Positions 50,958 to 63,571 are shown, counted from the stretch's first letter. The stretch is 64,000 bases of DNA from Quercus robur (GCF_932294415.1 NC_065538.1:77203834-77267833); one strand, 5' to 3'. Numbers and translations: made by a program. The notes: generated from the sequence alone by a model not told the origin.

Positions 50958-51204
50958 CAAGAACATGAAAACACCTAGCTAGGACCGTCATGTACTTTTG
51001 AATAAACAGGGTTGGTCAATGTCATATGAGCTTTATTAATTAATAGATTGTTTGGTGAATGTTAATTATTTTGAGCGTCTTTTAGGGGAATGAGTCGTGA
51101 ACTTATCCATTTTCATTTGAAATCTCTGCATTTGTACCGACTACAAATATGTTTAGGTCATATTTGATATGGTGTAACACATCCTGTAATGAAATGGTTA
51201 TATA
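50611..51204. other. Intergenic, AT-rich
   Basis: 3' flank of peroxidase B with a (TA)n run near 50938-50958. A block near 50985-51045 (ACCTAGCTAGGA..GTCATGTACTTTTGAATAAAC..GGTCAATGTCATATGAGC) repeats the peroxidase 3' UTR seen at 50210-50300. It looks like a second, partial copy of the gene's 3' end. Confidence 0.55.
50965..51055 (+). pseudogene. Partial extra copy of the peroxidase 3' flank
   Basis: CACCTAGCTAGGA, AATAAAC.GGGTTG.TCAATGT.ATATGAGCTTTATTA and TTGTTTGGT occur in the same order as directly after the stop codons at 20338-20455 and 50200-50320. No coding sequence is attached. This suggests a third copy, now almost wholly lost, or a small local duplication. Confidence 0.55.
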
Positions 51205-51688
51205 TCTATATAATAACTAATAGCCGAAACATTTGACTTTTTGTTAACCATTCTTCATTATGCCACTTGGTTACATAATTTACTGCCACGTTCTTTTTAA
51301 ACCACTAAACAATTGTATTTTTTTGGTGGTTTGCTTATTCAGTTTCAAATGCCACGTATATATTTAAAAATACCAAACAATTATACCTTTTCATTTTGTC
51401 CACTAAGTTTCAATATCTATTTACCATTTCACATAAGATTTATATATATCACCTGTTCATAATTTAATTTTGTGATGATTGGAAAAAATTTTGCGTGTGT
51501 TTTAAATCATTTGAATCAATCGTTGGTGTTTCGTTTGATTCTGTGAGAGGATTTGTGAATTATGCATGGTATTATGATTTCAGTTTGGCTCTTGTGTATG
51601 ATATCCGTTTGCGACGATGATTTGCTTTGGAAATTTGCACTGCTTCGAAGATTTCCTTGGTTAGTAACCATTAATAACTTTTAGAACT

Positions 51689-51721
<33 letters not shown>

Positions 51722-52998
51722 TGTTATGAATATGCAGGTAGATTGTCTTTTGATTATTGTATATTATATTTTTTTTTAACATGTTCAGGAATAGATGAGT
51801 TTCTTGGCCATGGTTATATTATATTTTATATTTTATTCAAGTGCTTAAATACTCGTGTATTACAAATGGCTATTATATACCTGTTGAGTTTATGAATGAA
51901 TCAATATAGATTATCTTGGTTGGAGATATTGATGACCACTCCTTTTTTGTAGAAACACAAAACAAAGTTTATTAGGTTTTACAAATAGGAATTTTAGAGA
52001 AGACACAGGTTTTTTGTGTTTCTATGAAAGATGAAAGAGAAGAATTTGAGAAGAAGTTATTAAATGAATATGAACCACTATTTATACCCAAAGGATTATG
52101 ACTCTTCAATAGACATGTTTTCATTCAATATGCAAATTTTCGGCCAATAATCATTTTTTCATTCAATAAGTACCTTTTCAGTCAATAGGAATATTTTCAT
52201 GCAATAAACACATTTTTTAGTTAATAAGCACATTTTCGGTCAATAACTATCTTTAATATATATTCCAAATAAAGGATTATAACATTTCAATATGTACCTT
52301 TTGGTATATCCAATATGAAGAGTTATAACATTTCAATAGGCACTTTTTAATATATATTTAATTTGAAGGATTGTGACTTTTCAATAGGCACCTTTTAATA
52401 TATCTAATTTGAAGGGTTTTGATTTTTCAATAGACACCTTTTAGTATATCTAATTTGAAGGATTATGACATTTCAACATTTTATCTATTACTATTTACTA
52501 TAAAAAACTAATAAATAAAATAACATTGCTTTCTTCAACCTAACTGAAGAAAGCAAACATGAAGAGTTATAACATTTCAATAGGCATCTTTTGGTATATC
52601 CAATATGAAATATTGTAACATTTCAATAGGCATTTTTTAATATATATTTAATTTGAAGGATTGTGACTTTTCAATAGGCACCTTTTAATATATCTAATTT
52701 GAAGGGTTTTGATTTTTCAATAGACATCTTTTAATATATCTAATTTGAAGGATTATGACATTTCAACATTTTATCTATTATTATTTACTATAAAAAACTA
52801 ATAAATAAAATAACATTGCTTTCTTCAACCTAACTGAAAAAAGCAAATAAATTTATACTATTTCTTTCAATATCATTTTTTTTTTAAAAAAAAATCGTAC
52901 ATTTTTGCTTACTACTTAAAATAAAAAATTATGGTTTTTTTTTTTTTCTAAAACTCATTTAGTAGTTATTCCCGTGCATCGCACGGGTCGACGACTAG
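51205..52998 (+). mobile_element. Probable non-autonomous Helitron
   Basis: It begins A|TCTATATAATAACTAATAG and ends in CTAG (52995-52998), preceded by a 7-bp-stem hairpin CCCGTGC-ATC-GCACGGG at 52971-52987, eleven bases before the end, as in plant Helitrons. There are no inverted repeats or target duplications, as expected. The base after CTAG is C where T is usual. It has no Rep/helicase. A tandemly repeated region (52260-52850) and a 30-bp poly-T (about 51690-51719) lie inside. Confidence 0.65.
52260..52850. repeat. Two-level tandem repeat inside the Helitron
   Basis: Basic unit of about 55-60 bp, typified by GAAGGATTATGACATTTCAATAGGCACCTTTTAATATATCTAATTT. A larger block of about 240 bp (52320-52558) is duplicated as 52560-52845, including its TTGCTTTCTTCAACCTAACTGAA end. 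Confidence 0.8.
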
Positions 52999-53670
52999 CA
53001 ATATATATATACATTTGAAATGAAAATATTTGAATTTTGATTAACCTTATAATATTTTGATGTATAAATTATTTATTTCTAAAAATAGTATAATATATAG
53101 TTATTTTTTTAGTAATTGAAACAATTTTTAAGATTATTATTTTTGAAAATACAAACTTTTCATGTGCACTATATTAGTAGATATAACAATTCTATAACTA
53201 AACTTATGCATATGAATAGGTATTACTTATTTCATTACAATATCTTTCATTTTTAGTAATAAAAATTATTATTCTTATTACAGTCTCCATCCAGTATTCC
53301 AAATGTGTACTTAATTTGCGAAAATAAGCTGAATAAGTTTCCTCACACGACTTAGGAACAGCAAGGTCCTAATGTTCTAGTCCATGACTCCCCCAAACAC
53401 ATTTCTTACATCTAGGGAAGAAATTTCTCTACAATTTAACATTTTTGTCGAATAAGAAATTTCATTAGAGAAGACCTCTCCATTTCTTAAGAATTAAACT
53501 GCATCCATTTATAGCTAGGAATTAATTTTCAGCGATGTACATAGTGCCACCTCATATTGAATTATTCCATTTCACCAAATAAGAAAATCCAACCAGATAA
53601 GCTCTGACATTGTCTCTTTAGGCTGAAGTAAGCGAATAATTTTTTTTAATGAATTAGGTCAAAAAAAATA

Positions 53671-53721
<51 letters not shown>

Positions 53722-56700
53722 AAGTATTAATTGTTAGTTCATGAATCATGATAGCTGCATGATATTCTGGCGCTAAATCAGAACAGCCTCCCGGTCCAAT
53801 TTTAGATCCATGCATGTGACTGTCTTAATCCCAATTTTATATATAATGATTTGAATTTCTTTAAAAAAAAAAAAAAATTAATGAAAACTGGTTTCTATAA
53901 TTTTGTCCTAAAACAATGTCTCACGGAATCACAGGAAAATGAAGTCATAAGCACATAATAAGTTCACAATCTAAAAATTATTCCTCGGGTTTGTATATAT
54001 ATACCGACTCTGCTTCAACATGATTAATTAATTATTATTTTAAATACAAAACTTCGTACCTACTTATTACTCAAAATATTTTATTATACATGATTAGCTA
54101 GGCTTAACTAATGTCAATAACGCATTAATAAAATTGTATATCTATAGCTACTTTTTTAGATTGTTTAGTCTTCTACATTTTTCATTGGCAAAGCACATGC
54201 ATGGCTGATTCTGATTCAGTTAATTGCTGGCAAAGCAAAATAATGATAAAGAGAACAATATCTATTATCAACGGCCAGCCGATTTTATTATTATTCATTT
54301 ATTTGTTTGTTTTTCAAGGTCACTTGATCCAGAACACCCTCAACAAATTTGGTACTTGTGGAATAGTTTAAGACTAAATACCTAACAGGATCCCCTAATC
54401 TAAGACTCTTTTTAAACACGCAAACTAGTTCCCAAGTAAGCTTTAGAATGGGCAAAGCCTCTCTTGTACTAACTAAACCTTAGAGTTATGGTTATCTCTA
54501 ACTGGGCTACCAACACATACGATTAGTGGCTCGAGCCTTGGGCCAGTGAGCGTGTGTTTGGGAGTTGTGGTTTGTGCGCTTTGCGTTTGGGAGGGGTACT
54601 GTTCATAGACCAGCCATAAAGTGAAAAGACGGAAACAGGTTTCAGCAATAGTGTTTTGTCATTTTAAGATTATTTTACTGCAATGTTTTCAGCAAATAAG
54701 CGGTATTTAAACACACCCTGAGACTCTAATATGGAGAGCATCTTGGGTTCAAATCACCTCTCTCATACTAGCGACATGTTAGCATTCTTTATATTTTACG
54801 CCTAACTAGGTAAGGAAACTACATTGGTCACCCTCTTCTAACCTTCTTTCTTTTTTTTTCTTTTTTTTCTTTTTTTTGGTACTAAAAAAACATACACACT
54901 CGCACATTTAGGCTGATTTACATTTATATCTGCCGCTATTTTTGGATCAAGTATTTCAGTGAACTCTTGTTCTTGATCGAATTGAAATAAGTCTTTTTTG
55001 TTAAGCACAACATGGTGAAACGAGTAGGATAGTATTGAAAGGTGTACTAGATCTAGGCACATGAAGACTGTAGATTCATGATATCAAAATAAAACTACCA
55101 CAAGTTTCTTGGCACTCACATCTCCATTAGTGTAGGAATTTTCTCACCTAAGTGGGAGAGTAAAATTATTTTTTCATTTTTGCCTACTTACTTTTTTAAG
55201 ACTTTCAAAGAGACTTTTTTTATCATCTTTATCATTTCTCTTTTTCTTTTCTTTTTTTTTTTTTTTTTTTTTTTTTGGGGGTGGGGGGGGGGGGGGGATC
55301 AGTGTACATAAAAGAAATGGCTGATATATTCTTCGTAAAGTAAAAAATAAAATAAAAAAGTTGGAACGTGGTGGAAATATCTAAGTGGATAGAGAAGTTT
55401 TTTTTTTTTGGATAAGTTTGCTTTGAAGACAGATTAGTAAGAGAATGTTCTATTTTGTAGGCATGTGGAATTGCAGATATATTTTTACTAGATTATCCTC
55501 AAGTTTTATCCTATTAAACGTAGGGTTTAGAGGTATTTTTAAATCATATAAAAGTCAAGTGGAAAGAAGAGAATTTTCTTATAGATAGTATATAGATCTT
55601 TTCATTCTTTTTAAAATTCTTTTACTCAAGTCACCTACGTTGGTGACATTTGATACCAAACTTCTTTGTGATATATTGCATTTTTCAAAACCAGTTTCTT
55701 AGCCTTAAAAAATAAGTAGAAGCATTTTTCAGGGGTATATGCAAAAGCAACGAGAAAATGTATAAATAAAACATTATAAATCGGAATATTTTGAAGTACA
55801 CATAACATTGGAGAATGGACTCAAGTTCACGAAACATATTTCCGTTAGTATTCGTATATATACTTTCCACACGCTGTAGGAAACCTTTATAAAGGCTGCA
55901 TTATTTTTGAAAAAGACAAGGCTAATATTGCTTAACGTTCTTCCTTTACAAAATTTATCATTCAAAAGTGTGATAACTTATAATAGAATAATGCAACTTA
56001 TTTCTAAGCACGTAGTATAAGTGTACCATTAATATCAGCTTTTTTTTTTTTTTTTTTTGAAAATGTGCTAAAAACTTAAGAAAAAATTTGAAGGCAAACA
56101 GACGCTTAATCTTAAGATGAAGATTAATTATACTTTACCCACACGTGGGCTATAACATGGCCTGAAGTCGATTCAATTTGTGATCTAAAATTTTTTTTTG
56201 ATGGTTATCCTTATGAGGTTTAATTTTATATATAAATATATATATTGATGGAAAGGTTTAATTATATCTGTAATTGAAGAATTTAATATATTAAGATTGT
56301 GATATGATTGCTACTTTGTTTCTATATCTACTTTTCATAGTTTTTTTTTTTTTTTTTTTTTTTGAGATTTTTTTTCTTAGTGAATAAAGCAATTTAAAGT
56401 TGGTCTTTCTCAAATAATTAAATCTCGACCCAAAGCATATATGGATGAAATATGTTTATCCCACATTAATTTTTATCACAATTTATGCTACCTTGGGCTT
56501 CACAACACAAGATGAAGCTAATTATGACAGCCCAAAAAGTGTAGTTCTCTCAAGTGCACTTTTAAAAGGCAAAGGATCATATGGCAAACGTTGAGCTGAC
56601 CCATGGTTAAAACAAGGACCTTATTCCTTCCTTTCTCCATGCAAAAGAACCAAAATTCTCCTACATTCCTTTCTTTTCCTCACCACCTTTCTACATAAAT

Positions 56701-56768
56701 ACCCTAACCAAGACATCTGTTCATCAACATTTCCCTGAATTCCCCTCCAATTTCTTGCTCCCAAAAAA
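52999..56768. other. Intergenic, no gene seen
   Basis: AT-rich with a (TA)n tract (about 53670-53716), several poly-T runs (55250-55276, 56041-56058, 56340-56363) and a poly-G run joined to poly-T (55277-55297). Short frames here lack motifs. Confidence 0.5.
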
Positions 56769-57437
56769 ATGTACTCCCCCGGCGGATTACCAACCCGGTC
56801 CAGCCCGGTTCCCCGGCCCATAAAACGCCACCACTCTGTCCGGCAAATCGCCCACCGGGTCCATGATAGCTTCACCTCCCGACTGTGCAAGTTGATATGT
56901 GCCATTTTCTTGACACTTGTGCTAGTTGTTGGTTTGATCTCTTTCATACTATGGCTTAGTTTACGTCCACACCGTCCAAGGTTTCATATCCATGAATTAG
57001 GAGTTGTGGGCTTGGGCCAAGGTACTGACATTACCCAGATTCAATTTAATGCATCGGCCCGAAATGCAAACCATAACATTGGGGTCCATTATGATTCAAT
57101 GGACGGGTCGGTTTTTTACAAGGATCAGAGTATCGGGTCAAAACCGTTACTTTTTCCGTTTTATCAGGGGCCGAAGAATACAACAGCAGTGGGAGACACA
57201 ATCACTGTGACAACGTTAAAAGAGAACAGTCAACGTTGGACGGAGATAATGAATGAACGTCGTATGGCTGGAGCGGTTGTGTTTCGACTAGAAATAATCT
57301 CGATCATCCGATTTCAGATCTCCAAGTGGCATAGCAGGCCCCATCGGATGCATGCCAACTGTGAAGTTTCGGTGGGCCCAGATGGTGTGATGTTGCCAAT
57401 TTATAAAGACAAGAGATGCCCTGTTTATTTCACTTGA
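56769..57437 (+). CDS. NDR1/HIN1-like (LEA_2) membrane protein 1
   Basis: 222 residues, no intron. An N-terminal cytosolic tail rich in Pro, Arg and His (PGGLPTRSSPVPRPIKRHH) precedes one transmembrane segment at about 41-64 (ICAIFLTLVLVVGLISFILW), then a LEA_2-type domain (about 85-200) with a degenerate NPN motif (NANHNIGVHYD) and FYQG. The C-terminus KDKRCPVYFT is typical of several NHL proteins. The family includes plasma-membrane proteins linked to pathogen response; the function of this member is unknown. Start chosen at the first Met in an A-rich context (AAAAAAATG). It is more diverged from the other two than they are from each other. Confidence 0.88.
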   Translation: MYSPGGLPTRSSPVPRPIKRHHSVRQIAHRVHDSFTSRLCKLICAIFLTLVLVVGLISFILWLSLRPHRPRFHIHELGVVGLGQGTDITQIQFNASARNANHNIGVHYDSMDGSVFYKDQSIGSKPLLFPFYQGPKNTTAVGDTITVTTLKENSQRWTEIMNERRMAGAVVFRLEIISIIRFQISKWHSRPHRMHANCEVSVGPDGVMLPIYKDKRCPVYFT

Positions 57438-57941
57438 TGTATGATGTATTATGTTGCAATTCTTTTTATGTTTCTTTTGGTTTTGGTTATTGGGATTGGG
57501 TTTGCTTAGTAACCTAAAGTGTACAATTGCTTAACTTGGTGTACATTCTTTGAGGATTGGTTTCAAATTATTTGATTTGTAATATCATTATTGAGGAGAA
57601 AAGAAATCAACGAAAATCTTTTCCATTTTCAGCTTAAGAATTTATTTAATGCTTATCTTGGTATACTCTGCCATTTGGTACCTCATTCCACCATTCTGAT
57701 TCTCTAGCTTCAAATTCAATCTCCAATTTATTTGACATAATTTTTACTTCTCCCCCTTCACAAATCTCTTAATAATAAATGTTTTTTTTTTTCCTGCAAA
57801 TTAATATAATTCATTTAAGAGTGAAGCTTGTGTTTAGTGGCCAATTCCATTAGACACGCTAGGATGCAAATATGTGTTCGCATCTCAATGTGTCAAGTGG
57901 AACTAGCCATTGGACACAAGTCCAACCTTTCTTTCAATGAA

Positions 57942-57995
<54 letters not shown>

Positions 57996-58973
57996 CTTTT
58001 TGCCCTTTGCTTTGGTAAATAGCAATGTTAGTAAAATTATTTTACAAAATAGACTTTTTCTGAACTCATCTTTTCAAAAGAAGAGTCCTATATATAAAAG
58101 TTAAAATAGTGTTACTTTACCAAATAATTTTAAGATAACATTATTTATATGTATAAAAAAGACCCTACCTAGCTATTGGATTAACTGCAATTATTGTTTA
58201 CAGGATCGTAATTCTATGTCCTAAACTTTCATAGTAGCCCATATGGCCCTCATCCATTGATTATCATAAATAGGATGGTTGCCATTAGTTTCCTCATTTG
58301 GCCACCAAACTAAGATAGTTAAGGCTTTATCACTTTTTTTTTTTTTTTTTTTTGAAAAACAAACACATGCACATAAGGGAGAGGAAAAATGATACTAATA
58401 TAATGGCACATCACAAACTCCACACAAACATGCCGTGCAGTAATTCACTAGTTAGCTCTTAAGGTGAATAGTATATCACTTGATGTAACATGCATGAAAG
58501 CATGAAAGCGTATGCAATATGCATGGTGACAAGATAGAGCCTAAGACATCTTTTGAATCCACTAGAAAAATTAAAAACTAAAGAATGAAAATTTATTGAT
58601 TTCAGTTTCTTGGTTTTGCAAACTTTAGCGGCAAACTTAATTCCTAAGCAAAAATATTCAGAACATAGATCTTCATGAATATCCTATCATATAGCAACTT
58701 AATTTTGACTAAAATGATAAAAAAAAGCTATAGAACAAGGAAATACAATACTACTCTTAAAAGTTCCAAAATTTAATAAAATAATAAGAATATTGAGGAG
58801 AAAGTGGCCTACTGATTTGATATAGAAAAATAAAAGGCTAAATTGCAAATAATTTCCTCTCACTTTGGCCAAAATTGAATTCAATTTTTTAATTTTGCTT
58901 TCGTTCAATTGCATCTTTTAAATTTAAATTTTATTCAATTAATTAATACCTTCGGTTCATGATAAGTTTTGGT

Positions 58974-59007
<34 letters not shown>

Positions 59008-59857
59008 TAAAGAATCCAACTAAATTTTTTAAATTTGTGTGCCCAAGACTCTTTTTTTGCAATATACAAGTAGATAAAGAAGATAATAGTTAAATAGTTG
59101 TCTTATTGAAAAGATGTTAAACTGTGGAAGTACCAATATCATGGGAAAGACGTATATCTTAGAAAGAGTCATTCATACATCAACGTTCTAGCTAGCTTTT
59201 GTGCAAGGTCAAGGTTTGCTTGAGAAGAAAGACAGCCCCTAGGTTACATGTACTGATCTGATCGGTGATGCCTAATGGCTTTACATTTCTTAACTACACA
59301 GCTTCTTAAAAAGAACTAAAAGCAACTGGTAATCCCTTTCATATATGCCTTTTCATCTTTCTCGACTATGCACTAATAAAAAAAGCATGGCATTTTTTTG
59401 TAACTTATTGTAAGAATCCTGGAATGGTATTGGTATCAAGAGGACTTCAGTGCTAAGAAATCTTCTACATTTCTTCGTGCCGATCCATTAGCTATACTGT
59501 ATTGTCTTAAAAAGTGTATGGTTTTCCACCAAACAGCCACCGCCAAAGTGTTTTAGAAAAGTGTAAAGAAGCATTCTTTGAGTCTGTATGATTAATGGAC
59601 AACGAGTCAGCAAACCATTGTGCAAAAAAGAGTTTCAATCACTACTACTTTGTTCTCAAAAAAAAAAAAAAAAAAAAAAAAATATCACTAATATTTGGTC
59701 CAGTGTACTTTTGGAATAAGAATATTTTTGTTACCAAATCTTAGTTATGTATATGACCATCTAAAAAGAGCCTTTGGACACTGAAAAACACAAAATTTCA
59801 ACCCTCTTTTCTCACAAAAGTTGATTCACCAAACTAATTAAGTCCTAAAGCAACCTC
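57438..59857. other. Intergenic between NHL genes
   Basis: AT-rich with (TA)n at about 57951-57990, poly-T runs at 58336-58353 and 58978-59002, and poly-A at 59659-59682. No gene or transposon ends were recognised. Confidence 0.5.
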
Positions 59858-59864
59858 TATATAA
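59858..59864 (+). promoter_or_regulatory. TATA box of NHL gene 2
   Basis: TATATAA, 66 bp before the ATG at 59930, in a CTCTATATAATCC context. Confidence 0.6.
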
Positions 59865-59929
59865 TCCGAAGAAACACGTACCCCAGCATGTTCAATGATC
59901 AATCCCTCGAAAAATAGCTTTTTTCCAAT

Positions 59930-60577
59930 ATGTCTGATCTCGAAGAAACTTCGAAATCTCAACCTATTCTCCCACAAACCTCTAACAGTCAAGTTTCTAT
60001 ATTTTTATTTCTACTTGAGGTTGTAATCTTGTTAACATCGATCGCGGTGGTAATATGGCTGATTCTAGCTCCAAAGAGTCCCATTTACATAATCACCAAT
60101 GTCCACATTCCGGCCTTGCATGGTAGGAATTCCACATCACATGTCTACGTTTCCTCCTTGGTTGCTATGAATTCTACTTCAAATCACACAAGGGATCCCT
60201 CTATTCTCTTGGATTTGATATTCTCAAACCCCAACAAAAGGGTGGGCATCTACTACAAGGACATCTACATTACCTTATTTCATGGTGATGCTCATATTGG
60301 CTCCAAGTTATTGCCTGGCTTCTACCAAGGCTACAAGAATGCGACGACATATGAAGTGCTAGTGGAAGCTAACAAACAGTTCTGGAAAGAAATTACAAAT
60401 GGGACAATAGATTTGAGAGTTTGCTTGGAAAATGCTGTTAAATACAAGATATTCGTGTCCAAGACAAAGCATCATCAGATATATACTGAAGCTTATGTGC
60501 CAGTTGGTTCAAATGGGAGGATGTTAGGAAAGAAGAATATAAAGCTACACCACATATCCAATCAGATAAAAAATTGA
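59930..60577 (+). CDS. NDR1/HIN1-like (LEA_2) membrane protein 2
   Basis: 215 residues, intronless. Short N-terminal tail, one transmembrane segment at about 22-47 (FLFLLEVVILLTSIAVVIWL), then a LEA_2 domain with NPNKRVGIYYKDI and GFYQGYKN, and several N-glycosylation sites (NST, NHT, NAT, NGT). The C-terminus is basic (GKKNIKLHHIS). The motif layout follows Arabidopsis NDR1, a plasma-membrane protein needed for some resistance responses, but I see no hydrophobic C-terminal GPI signal of the NDR1 kind. Start chosen at the first Met. Confidence 0.9.
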   Translation: MSDLEETSKSQPILPQTSNSQVSIFLFLLEVVILLTSIAVVIWLILAPKSPIYIITNVHIPALHGRNSTSHVYVSSLVAMNSTSNHTRDPSILLDLIFSNPNKRVGIYYKDIYITLFHGDAHIGSKLLPGFYQGYKNATTYEVLVEANKQFWKEITNGTIDLRVCLENAVKYKIFVSKTKHHQIYTEAYVPVGSNGRMLGKKNIKLHHISNQIKN

Positions 60578-61354
60578 AATTAAGATCTGTTTCATAGGAC
60601 TTAAGTTTGAATTGTTTATTTTTCCATCATGTAGTATAATTTATTCCATTGCCATTCTTGTTTTTTATTTGCTGAAGTTGGTTTGGCATCTCTGCACGCT
60701 AGCCTAGAAATATAGCGCCTAGCATATGATTTTAGTTTTAAGTACTGGAAGCCTGTGGCTTTATATCAACAAAACCTTTGTCCCACCTATTCGAGGATGA
60801 CCATACTTCCTATAAATTCACACAATTGAACATGCATTTTCTCAGTTCCCCTCGGTCCTTGTTATAATGTTATGCTTCATAAATAGTCTCTCTTAGACTA
60901 GAACATGATGTTTATATATATTTTGTCATGTAATAACTGGTTTATTGCAATGACTGCATGCGCTACTAGTACAGATAAGAAGCTTGATATATAGGTTTTC
61001 GTTCCTTCAAGATTCTTAAATTCCTTTATACATTCCAAGCACAAACATATGAGCTTCCACATAGCTTCTTTCATGTGCCAACTATGAGGCTTAATTAAGG
61101 TTATTACGCGTGAGAAAAAGCATAAAAGCACCCCTGAAGAAAAGAATGATTCTTCTTGTCCATATAACCTGAACAACATGCGCCCACCTCTAATATTCCC
61201 CTTTCCCTTTGATTAACAACCTTCAAATGAAATTCTCAAGCCTATCTCCCTTGTCCTCATAAAAATCAGTGCTTCTCCTACCATATTTAATTCTGAAATG
61301 ATATGTAATTCCAGTTGAAACCTCCTTCTGATCATCTTTCTCTACAACAAAAAG
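60578..61354. other. Intergenic, NHL 2 to NHL 3
   Basis: 3' region of gene 2 and promoter region of gene 3. No other gene. The minus-strand frame at 60898-61179 has no recognisable motif. Confidence 0.5.
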
Positions 61355-61924
61355 ATGTGTGAAGCCAAGAACTTCTATATATGGCTGCTCCAAATTCTAG
61401 CACTCTTGGGTATCCTAGCCTTGTGTCTATGGCTAATCTTACGTCCCAAAGCTCCCAACTATACCATTGTTGACATCACCATCCCACCAGGCTCATTAGC
61501 CAGTAGTGAGGGTCAAAATGCCACCATCTACTATGACCTTGAAATTGAAAATCCAAACAAAGACTCAAGCGTATATTATGATGACATTTTGTTCACTTTT
61601 TTTTATGGTCAGGATACAGTAGGACAGAAAACAATACCTTCTTTCCATCAGGGAAGAAGTAAAACTCGTCAAGTAGTTGATTATTTGGAGGTCAAACCGA
61701 GTGTTTGGAAATCTTTTCACAATGCAATATCAAATGGAAAAGCCGAGTTGAAGGCGAGCTTATTAACTAAAGTTCGATATAAGACTTGGGGACAGAGGAG
61801 TAAGCATCATAAATTAGATTTGGTAGGTAAACTACCAATTGGCTCGGATGGGAAGATTTCAGGTAAGAAGAAAAAGATTAAGCTACGCCATTCTTCCAAG
61901 AAATGGAGAAAGTATAAAGCTTGA
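61355..61924 (+). CDS. NDR1/HIN1-like (LEA_2) membrane protein 3
   Basis: 189 residues, intronless. A very short N-terminal tail, transmembrane segment at about 8-29 (IWLLQILALLGILALCLWLI), then LEA_2 motifs ENPNKDSSVYYDDI and SFHQG, close to the NPNKDKGIYYDD motif remembered for NDR1. The C-terminus is strongly basic (GKKKKIKLRHSSKKWRKYKA), with no GPI signal. It shares C-terminal and NPNK layout with gene 2, so the two are likely local duplicates. Start at the first Met. Confidence 0.9.
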   Translation: MCEAKNFYIWLLQILALLGILALCLWLILRPKAPNYTIVDITIPPGSLASSEGQNATIYYDLEIENPNKDSSVYYDDILFTFFYGQDTVGQKTIPSFHQGRSKTRQVVDYLEVKPSVWKSFHNAISNGKAELKASLLTKVRYKTWGQRSKHHKLDLVGKLPIGSDGKISGKKKKIKLRHSSKKWRKYKA

Positions 61925-62076
61925 GTCATTATGGTTGGTAATTACTACATGATTAGATGTTTTTGTATCATTATACACAGAAAGAAGGGTTGTGGAATTA
62001 CTTTGTTTCTAGTTTAATCTACAATTTGTTGTCTTATATCTGTGTAGTGTTTTACAAAGTAATACTTGTGTAGCAC

Positions 62077-62112
<36 letters not shown>

Positions 62113-63571
62113 CTATATGTTAATACAATTGCTTGGAACATGAAAGGCTTTATTTAATTATCTTTTCCAGGTGAAAATGTTTCGAAGGTTTTACCATAAT
62201 TGATTATGAATTCTTTCTATAACAGGCTTCTTTTACGTCAATTAGAGCTAGCCAAGCTCGAGCAATACCAATCTAAAGCTTTCCGAAATCCAAATGCAAA
62301 ATATTTGATTAGATTTCGACCATTCTATAACATCCTTACTCAAAATTTTCTTTAAGGTAATTAGGAGGTAAGACAGCCATTTAGCTCAACTATCCTTGTA
62401 AAGTAAGCAAAGGATTTGCTCAAATGTTAGAAAGTTAGTTGTAGCATGCGAAACTACAGAGCAATAGTGTGAATCCAATCTTGCATAGCAACAAAGCATT
62501 CCAATTTTTTTCAAAAAAACAAATGCTTATTCTGCAAATTGGTTAAATAATAAATACGTCAAAAGATCCCATATTGGGAGTCAAAACATGGCTTTAAAGT
62601 TATAATAAGCACAAAGTACATGAAATTTGTTCTTGCAAATTGGGATTCGAATGTACTATTAAGTGGCAGGGGAAGCAATAAATTCATATTGAATTGGGAG
62701 ATTCGATTTCACATGAAAATTATGAGCTAAAGAAAGAACTATTTGGCATCCATTTGCTTAGGAAAGGATAAGTTGAAAGGAAGAAGAAGAGGCAATAAAA
62801 GCAAACTAAAGAACAAGTAAAAGATCTTTCTTTTCTTTTTTTCTTTTTTCTTTTTTCCTTTTAAGCTACACCAATTAATAAAGTAAGGCCGGGAGCAATC
62901 CTATTCTGCATGCAATTCTTTTTCGTCATCGTAGCAGAGAGACTATATTTTTTCCCTCAACTTTTCTCATAGGTATTTGGTTAGCATGAAAAGTTTGTAG
63001 GAAATATTTTTAACTTTTTCTTGATGCACAATTTTGTTTACAAATGCGGAAGATTTGAAGAAAACCATTCCCTGCAAGAACGTAGTTAATGGTTTGTTCC
63101 ACACTTTTTCTTGCTAACCAAAGGAATAGAAAATTTTGAAAAACAGTGAAGTTTTTCTTTTCCTTTTATTGTCAATCATTCGGAGGCTTAACACAAACAG
63201 ATTTTCTACCCCTAATATGGATCCTTTTCTGCAGGCACCCATTGAATTTTTCTAGCAGCTGCCTTGTGCTTGTCCCAAGCCCAAATTCAAAACTAGCTTG
63301 CTCCCCAACTCAATGAAGAAGTTTGAGTCCTGAACCTACCATAAACCCTAGACTTTATGATGCTGGGGGATCCATTCAAGTTGTAGTTTCCATAAACTCA
63401 AAGTTACTATAACATTTGCCACAGATCTAGATTCAATGCCAAGTACAGTTCTTTACCACTAAGCAAGGAAGTGCCTAACAAGCTAGACATCTATTAGGAG
63501 TCGGACAACCTTTGTGGCATCCAGTTGGGTCTCAGACCGAATCCAAAACAGCATATCATTAGACGTCCTAC
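61925..63571. other. Intergenic, no gene seen
   Basis: Poly-A at 62079-62109, a CTTTTT-type repeat at 62828-62862, otherwise AT-rich sequence without recognised features. Confidence 0.5.

Noticed and set aside
54838-55062. Minus-strand open frame with Lys-rich end
   Set aside because: The Lys-rich end is a translated T-rich microsatellite, and no known domain is seen.
55250-55300. Poly-T/poly-G junction as a possible transposon end
   Set aside because: No flanking duplication or tRNA-like boxes, so more likely a simple-sequence tract, possibly affected by sequencing error.
56621-56947. Minus-strand open frame
   Set aside because: Shadow antisense to NHL gene 1 and its 5' UTR, with no known motif.
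60898-61179. Minus-strand open frame between NHL genes
   Set aside because: Overlaps the likely promoter region of NHL gene 3; no motif and no splice or start context worth supporting.
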